This document shows, piece by piece, positions 60,171 to 64,000 of a stretch of DNA of 64,000 bases. Numbering within the stretch: the first letter of the stretch is position 1; every line of letters begins with the position of its first letter. The stretch lies in assembly GCF_004339565.1 (NCBI RefSeq), contig NZ_SMFZ01000001.1, forward strand, positions 3,658,001 through 3,722,000, written 5' to 3'. The stretch is from Pseudonocardia endophytica (GTDB lineage Bacteria; Actinomycetota; Actinomycetes; Mycobacteriales; Pseudonocardiaceae). The notes beneath the pieces were generated by a model. The model saw nothing but the letters and a program-made list of their open reading frames with translations. It ran no database searches and was not told where the DNA came from. The position numbers were made by a program, and so were the translations under genes.

Positions 60171-61133
60171 ATGGAATTACGCCATCTGAGGTACTTCGTC
60201 GCTGTGGCGGAAGAACTGCACTTCGGGCGCGCTGCCGAGAAGCTCCACATGGCCCAGTCACCGTTGAGCAGGCAGATCCAGGGCCTCGAGCGAGAGTTGC
60301 GTACGCCGCTGTTGCGGCGGACCACCCGCCAGGTCAGCCTGACCGCGGCCGGCGCCGAGCTGCTCGAACGCGGCCGCAAGCTCCTCGCGCACGCCGACGA
60401 GGTCGTCGAGGTCGTGCGCGATGTCGGCCGCGACGCGTCGCCGGTCCGTATCGGCTTCACCGCCTGCGCCGCGAACGCGGTGCTCGGGCAGGTCGTGCAG
60501 ATCGCCCGTGATGCGATGGGAGATCTCTCGGCCGACGTACGAACGGATCTGCTCACGCCGACGCAGCTGCACGCCGTCAGCGGCGGCAGCATCGACATCG
60601 GGTTCGTGGTGATGCCGTCGACGCCGGTCCCGGAAGAGCTCGGCATTGCGAGTGTGCGGATCGAACGGCTGGCCGTGGTCCTGCCCGACGGGCATCGACT
60701 CGCCGACGTGAAGCAGGTCAACCTGATCGACCTGGCCGACGAGGAGCTCGTGATGTTCGCCCGCTCCACCGGGTCGGTCGTGCGGGCGGTCCTGGACCAG
60801 GCCTGCGCTCGGGCTGGGTTCACCCCACAGGTCGTCCACCAGGCACGTGACACGGGCACGGTGCTGGGGTTGGTTGCTGCAGGGCTGGGCTGCACGGTGC
60901 TGCCTCTGTCGGTTCGGGAGGGCGCTGCGTCGGGGGTGCTGGTGCGGCCGCTGGCCGACCCGATCGAGATCGAGATCGGGATGGTGTGGCGCCGAGAGGA
61001 GACCCGCCGCGACGTCGCGAGGGTTGTCGCGGCCCTGCGCCGCGACGTCGCGTCGGCCGGGGATGGTCAGTCGCCCCCCGCGGCGGGTGGGACACCGCGG
61101 AGGGCGGCGTCGGCGCTCAGCCGGTCGGAGTGA
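60171..61133 (+). CDS. LysR family regulator (CatR/BenM-like)
   Basis: This 320-residue LysR-type regulator opens with MELRHLRYFVAVAEELHFGRAA and LHMAQSPLSRQIQGLE, the CatR/BenM-like N-terminus. The effector domain begins with VRIGFTACAANAVL. Such proteins respond to muconate or benzoate and activate catechol genes. It diverges from the AraC gene across 81 bases. An Ala/Pro/Arg-rich tail extends the C-terminus. The last 17 bases overlap the zinc-ribbon-like gene on the other strand. Confidence 0.88.
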   Translation: MELRHLRYFVAVAEELHFGRAAEKLHMAQSPLSRQIQGLERELRTPLLRRTTRQVSLTAAGAELLERGRKLLAHADEVVEVVRDVGRDASPVRIGFTACAANAVLGQVVQIARDAMGDLSADVRTDLLTPTQLHAVSGGSIDIGFVVMPSTPVPEELGIASVRIERLAVVLPDGHRLADVKQVNLIDLADEELVMFARSTGSVVRAVLDQACARAGFTPQVVHQARDTGTVLGLVAAGLGCTVLPLSVREGAASGVLVRPLADPIEIEIGMVWRREETRRDVARVVAALRRDVASAGDGQSPPAAGGTPRRAASALSRSE

Positions 61134-61740
61134 CCGCGGGCTCGGCTCGTCCGGCCGCGGCGAACTGCGCGGCCAGCGTCCACTGCGTGGGCTTGCGCGA
61201 GGAGTCGTGCCATGAGGCGCCCCGCTCGATCCAGAACCGCAACCACGCCTGGAAGGTCCACGTCTCGTCCCCGTGGACAGGGTCGTCGTCGATCCCGAAG
61301 CCGAAGCCGCAGCACGGGCACCGGCGCCGGGACGGATCACCGAAATGGATCGCATAGGGCGGGGCGAGCGATTCGCGGTCGCCCTCGGCTTCGGGTACGC
61401 CCTCGAACGCCAGATAGGGGGGCTCGTCGAGCCGGTCGAAGCAGCACACGGGACAGGTCGTCGTGGTTCGCTCCGCGCGGCGCAGCTCGCGCAGTCGGTG
61501 CGCGGCCGGCCCCAACCGCGCCAGGACGGGATGGGTCGCTGCGGAGTCCGCACGGGTGCTGGTCCACAGCTCGGCCAAGGCGTCGACCTCGGCTGCCGGC
61601 AGCTGGTGCACCGCCGCGAGCGGAGGGAGCCGTGTCGCGGCGGCCACGGCCTCATCCGAGAGGGAGAGCGGATCAGACAAGGCGTCGCGCAGCACGACGG
61701 AGTCTGCGGAACGCGAGGAATCGTCGGTCATGGCCGTCAT
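61117..61740 (-). CDS. hypothetical Cys-rich (CPCC-type) protein
   Basis: This is a 207-residue protein if the ATG at 61740 is used; an ATG 9 bases further in is as good, and no strong ribosome site decides. It carries two Cys clusters, CPVCC (mid-protein) and CPCCGFGFG (about residue 145), which together could bind zinc. TFQAWLRFWIERGASW follows. The CPCCGF-x-FG plus Trp-rich tail resembles small uncharacterised bacterial proteins. It lies between the LysR gene and the monooxygenase, in opposite direction to both, and its role in the cluster is unknown. Confidence 0.6.
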   Translation of the reverse strand: MTAMTDDSSRSADSVVLRDALSDPLSLSDEAVAAATRLPPLAAVHQLPAAEVDALAELWTSTRADSAATHPVLARLGPAAHRLRELRRAERTTTTCPVCCFDRLDEPPYLAFEGVPEAEGDRESLAPPYAIHFGDPSRRRCPCCGFGFGIDDDPVHGDETWTFQAWLRFWIERGASWHDSSRKPTQWTLAAQFAAAGRAEPAVTPTG

Positions 61741-61829
61741 CTTGCTGTCGGATTTGCGGGTCGGGCAAGGAGCATTACCTAGAAGCCGCACCCGGTCGTC
61801 CACATCGGGGCAGGTCACGACAATTCCGA

Positions 61830-61861
61830 CCAGTTCGGTCTCAGTGTGGCCGGTTCGGTCT
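61830..61861. promoter_or_regulatory. tandem direct repeats upstream of di-iron monooxygenase
   Basis: CCAGTTCGGTCT (61830-61841) recurs as CCGGTTCGGTCT (61850-61861), 11 of 12 identical with a 20-base period. Tandem direct repeats about two helical turns apart are the usual form of AraC/XylS sites. They lie 71 bases before the monooxygenase ATG. Confidence 0.55.
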
Positions 61862-61931
61862 TTCCCCCTGAACGATCCCTACTGCGATGCTGACACAAGC
61901 ACCCGAACGATGACTTGAGAAAGGGGCGGCG

Positions 61932-63398
61932 ATGCCTCAGCTGAAGCGCGAGGAATGGTTCGATCTCGGTCGGAAGCTCGACTGGACACCGGAATACGTG
62001 AGCCGCGACGAACTCTTTCCGGAGTTCGCCACCGACGGCTCCGCCCTCCCCGCCGACGCATGGGAACAGTGGGACGAGCCCTACAAGGTGTCCTTCCGCG
62101 AGTACGTCGACATCCAGCGCCAGAAGGACGAGGGACTATACGGAGTCAAGACCGCGGTGGGGCGCACCCGCTACATCGAGGGCGCGGACCCCCGGTGGCG
62201 GGCGATCATCAAGGAGCACTACGGCATCGCCTCGGTGGCCGAGTACTTCGCCGGCCTGTCCGAAGCAAAGCTGGCCCGGTTCGCGCCGTCCGCGGCGTGG
62301 CGCACGGTGGCGACCCTGGGAATGCTCGACGAGATCCGCCACGGGCAGCTGCAGCTGTTCTTCCCGCACTCCTACGTCAAGCTTGACGACCAGTTCGACT
62401 GGGCGCACAAGATGTACCACACCAACGAGTGGGGAGCGATCGCCGCGCGATCGATCTTCAGTGACCTCTTCCTGGCCGGTACGGCCGTCGACGCCGCGAT
62501 CGCCGAGACGTTCGTGTTCGAGACCGCCTTTACCAACCTGCAGTTCCTCGGGATGGCCTCGGACGCGCTCAAGGCCGGTGACGTCGAGTTCTCCTCCCTG
62601 CTGCAGTCGATCCAGACCGACGAGGCGCGCCACTCCCAGCAGGGCGCGGCGGTGATCGAGGTACTGCGCAGGCACGACCCCGATCACGCCCAGTACGTGG
62701 TGGACAAGTCCGTGTGGCGAACCTGGAAGGTGTTCGCGCTTCTCACAGGGATGGGCATGGACTACTACATGCCGCTCGAGCACCGCCGCCACTCCTTCAA
62801 GGAGTTCATGGAGGACATGGTCCTCGACCAGTTCAGCAAGTACATGCTCGACACCGGGCTGGCGCTGCCGTGGTACTGGAACCAGCTCCTCGACGAGGTC
62901 GACAACTTCCACCACTCGATGCACCTCGGCTCCTGGACCTACCGGCCCACGCTCTGGTGGGACCCCGCGGCCGGCGTGTCGCCCGAGGAGCGGGGGTGGC
63001 TCGTGTCGAAGTACCCGGACTGGGAGCGCAACTGGGGCCGCAAGTGGGACGTCATCACGGCCAACGCCAAAGCCGGCCGTGAGGACCTCACCCTGCCCTC
63101 GACACTGCCGGTGACCTGCAACATGTGTCATCTGCCGATGACCGTGTGGACCGACGAGGCGGCGCCGCTGCGCATCGTCCGCAAGGGCGGGCGCAGCTAC
63201 CGGTTCTGCTCCGACCCCTGCCAGTGGATCTTCGAGCAGGAGCCGGAGAAGTACGTCGGCCACGATTCGCTGATCGACCGGTTCGTCGCGGGCCAGATCC
63301 AGCCGCCCGACCTCAACGGCGCCCTCGGCTACATGGGCATCACCCCGGAGGTCGCCGGCAAGGACGCGCTCGACTACGCGTGGGCCAACCCGGCCTGA
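61932..63398 (+). CDS. soluble di-iron monooxygenase hydroxylase alpha subunit (TmoA/IsoA-like)
   Basis: This 488-residue protein has the di-iron ligands E104, E134, H137, E197, E231 and H234, at the same residue numbers as in toluene 4-monooxygenase TmoA. Motifs are DEIRHGQLQLFFPH and TDEARHSQQG. It would hydroxylate aromatics or epoxidise alkenes with O2 in a multi-subunit complex. A C-terminal region with CNMC and FCSDPC (about 400-437) adds a possible zinc or YHS-like site where my recollection of TmoA has no such Cys. It starts the operon; small-subunit and Rieske genes follow. Substrate could be toluene, phenol, isoprene or another alkene. Confidence 0.9.
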   Translation: MPQLKREEWFDLGRKLDWTPEYVSRDELFPEFATDGSALPADAWEQWDEPYKVSFREYVDIQRQKDEGLYGVKTAVGRTRYIEGADPRWRAIIKEHYGIASVAEYFAGLSEAKLARFAPSAAWRTVATLGMLDEIRHGQLQLFFPHSYVKLDDQFDWAHKMYHTNEWGAIAARSIFSDLFLAGTAVDAAIAETFVFETAFTNLQFLGMASDALKAGDVEFSSLLQSIQTDEARHSQQGAAVIEVLRRHDPDHAQYVVDKSVWRTWKVFALLTGMGMDYYMPLEHRRHSFKEFMEDMVLDQFSKYMLDTGLALPWYWNQLLDEVDNFHHSMHLGSWTYRPTLWWDPAAGVSPEERGWLVSKYPDWERNWGRKWDVITANAKAGREDLTLPSTLPVTCNMCHLPMTVWTDEAAPLRIVRKGGRSYRFCSDPCQWIFEQEPEKYVGHDSLIDRFVAGQIQPPDLNGALGYMGITPEVAGKDALDYAWANPA

Positions 63399-63411
63399 GA
63401 GGACAACGATC

Positions 63412-63666
63412 ATGGGTAACCCGATGCCGGTCGTCGCCCACTTCCGAGGCGACTTCCTCTACAACCTGGTCCTGATCGAGGACACCGACTCCGTCGCCGA
63501 CGTCGGGCGCAAGTGCGCGGAGCACTCGGTCGGCCGTCGCGTTCCCGAGCAGGATGCGCCATACCAGGTCGAGTACGCCGGCTCGCTGCTGGCCGACTCG
63601 CTGACCGCCTCCGAGGCTGGAATCGAGCCGATGGAGGAAGTGATCGTCTCCTACGCCGCCCGATGA
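63412..63666 (+). CDS. di-iron monooxygenase small (gamma/TmoB-like) subunit
   Basis: This 84-residue protein has the ubiquitin-like fold pattern of TmoB: PMPVVAHFRGDFLYNLVLIEDTD, then VGRRVPEQDAPYQVEYAG and a final EPMEEVIVSY strand. In toluene monooxygenases it is a structural subunit of the hydroxylase. It begins 13 bases after the alpha-subunit stop, with GAGAGGA upstream, and its stop overlaps the Rieske gene start (ATGA). Confidence 0.85.
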   Translation: MGNPMPVVAHFRGDFLYNLVLIEDTDSVADVGRKCAEHSVGRRVPEQDAPYQVEYAGSLLADSLTASEAGIEPMEEVIVSYAAR

Positions 63667-64000
63667 CCGCGGTGTCTCAAGGATCGTGGCAACCCGCCGG
63701 CGCGGCCGACGACGTCTGGGAGGGCGAGATGACCTTCCAGCAACTCGGCGACGGAACCTCGGTACTGCTGGTCAACACCGACGGCGCCGTGCGGGCCTTC
63801 CACGGTCTGTGTCCCCACCAGGAGAACTCTCTCGAGGACGCGGACTTCGACGGCGAGATCATCACCTGCCTCGCGCACATGTGGGAGTTCGACGCCCGCT
63901 CGGGCGCCGGCGTCAACCCGACGACCACCTGCCTACCGGAGTACCCCGTCGAGATCCGAGACGGCGAGCTCTACGTCCACACGTCCTCCGCACCCCCTGA
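63663..64000 (+). CDS. Rieske ferredoxin of the di-iron monooxygenase (TmoC-like, cut by right edge)
   Basis: The first 112 residues show a complete Rieske domain: CPH (about residue 51) and CLAH (about residue 70) ligands for a [2Fe-2S] cluster, with GDGTSVLLVNTDG in front and GELYVHTSS behind. It would carry electrons from a reductase to the hydroxylase. The sequence ends mid-codon at the window edge, probably only a few residues before the natural stop. Effector, beta subunit and reductase genes (D/E/F) are expected beyond the edge. Confidence 0.87.
   Translation, partial: MTAVSQGSWQPAGAADDVWEGEMTFQQLGDGTSVLLVNTDGAVRAFHGLCPHQENSLEDADFDGEIITCLAHMWEFDARSGAGVNPTTTCLPEYPVEIRDGELYVHTSSAPP

Overview
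The window is very GC-rich, densely packed DNA from an actinobacterium. A Pseudonocardia-like or other Pseudonocardiales host is my inference. It rests on an NDMA-type zinc alcohol dehydrogenase, an AftB-like arabinofuranosyltransferase-type membrane protein, many GTG starts, ATGA/GTGA gene overlaps and a large catabolic gene complement. I see no rRNA, no intact tRNA, no CRISPR array and no transposase.

Layout. (1) 1-9.7 kb: fatty/carboxylic acid activation and oxidation (enoyl-CoA hydratase, acyl-CoA ligase, acyl-CoA dehydrogenase), an AcoR-like regulator, two aldehyde dehydrogenases and an M24 protein whose metal ligands are spaced like those of DddP. (2) 9.7-29.3 kb: mostly core or accessory metabolism. 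It holds an S9 peptidase, several regulator/oxidoreductase pairs with visible operators, an AftB-like membrane glycosyltransferase, an OYE/DJ-1 pair, a LuxR-type ATPase regulator, a small protein/MBL/MFS operon, an orphan ABC ATPase domain and a SpoIIM-like membrane protein. (3) 29.3-36.9 kb: an alcohol-to-acyl-CoA module (NDMA-type alcohol dehydrogenase, a second AcoR-like regulator, fadD, aldehyde dehydrogenase) and an acetate/succinate-type transporter. (4) 37-44 kb: a GntR-controlled aromatic pathway (TfdB-like flavin hydroxylase, FAH hydrolase, extradiol dioxygenase, acetoacetyl-CoA synthetase), preceded by a decayed amidohydrolase. (5) 44-48.7 kb: a beta-oxidation-like operon facing a TetR gene. 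(6) 48.7-55.3 kb: a PucR regulator diverging from an acyl-CoA ligase/PHA synthase/PHA depolymerase/acyl-CoA dehydrogenase operon. (7) 55.4-64 kb: a tRNA 3'-half remnant, then a phenol-to-muconate module (two-component flavin hydroxylase, flavin reductase, catechol 1,2-dioxygenase, AraC and LysR regulators). It ends in the first genes (alpha hydroxylase, small subunit, Rieske ferredoxin) of a toluene/alkene-type soluble di-iron monooxygenase that runs off the right edge.

How it fits together. A di-iron monooxygenase could hydroxylate or epoxidise a hydrocarbon. Alcohol and aldehyde dehydrogenases plus several acyl-CoA ligases could carry aliphatic products into beta-oxidation or into polyhydroxyalkanoate, and the PheA/CatA-type module could take phenolics to the ortho pathway. 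The most interesting signal is regulatory. A near-identical 17-bp inverted motif (TGTTCCA-N4-TGGACA type) lies upstream of the alcohol dehydrogenase and of one distant aldehyde dehydrogenase, and a diverged copy lies upstream of the other. Both AcoR-like regulators in the window share the same DNA-reading helix, which suggests one alcohol/aldehyde regulon spread over 30 kb.
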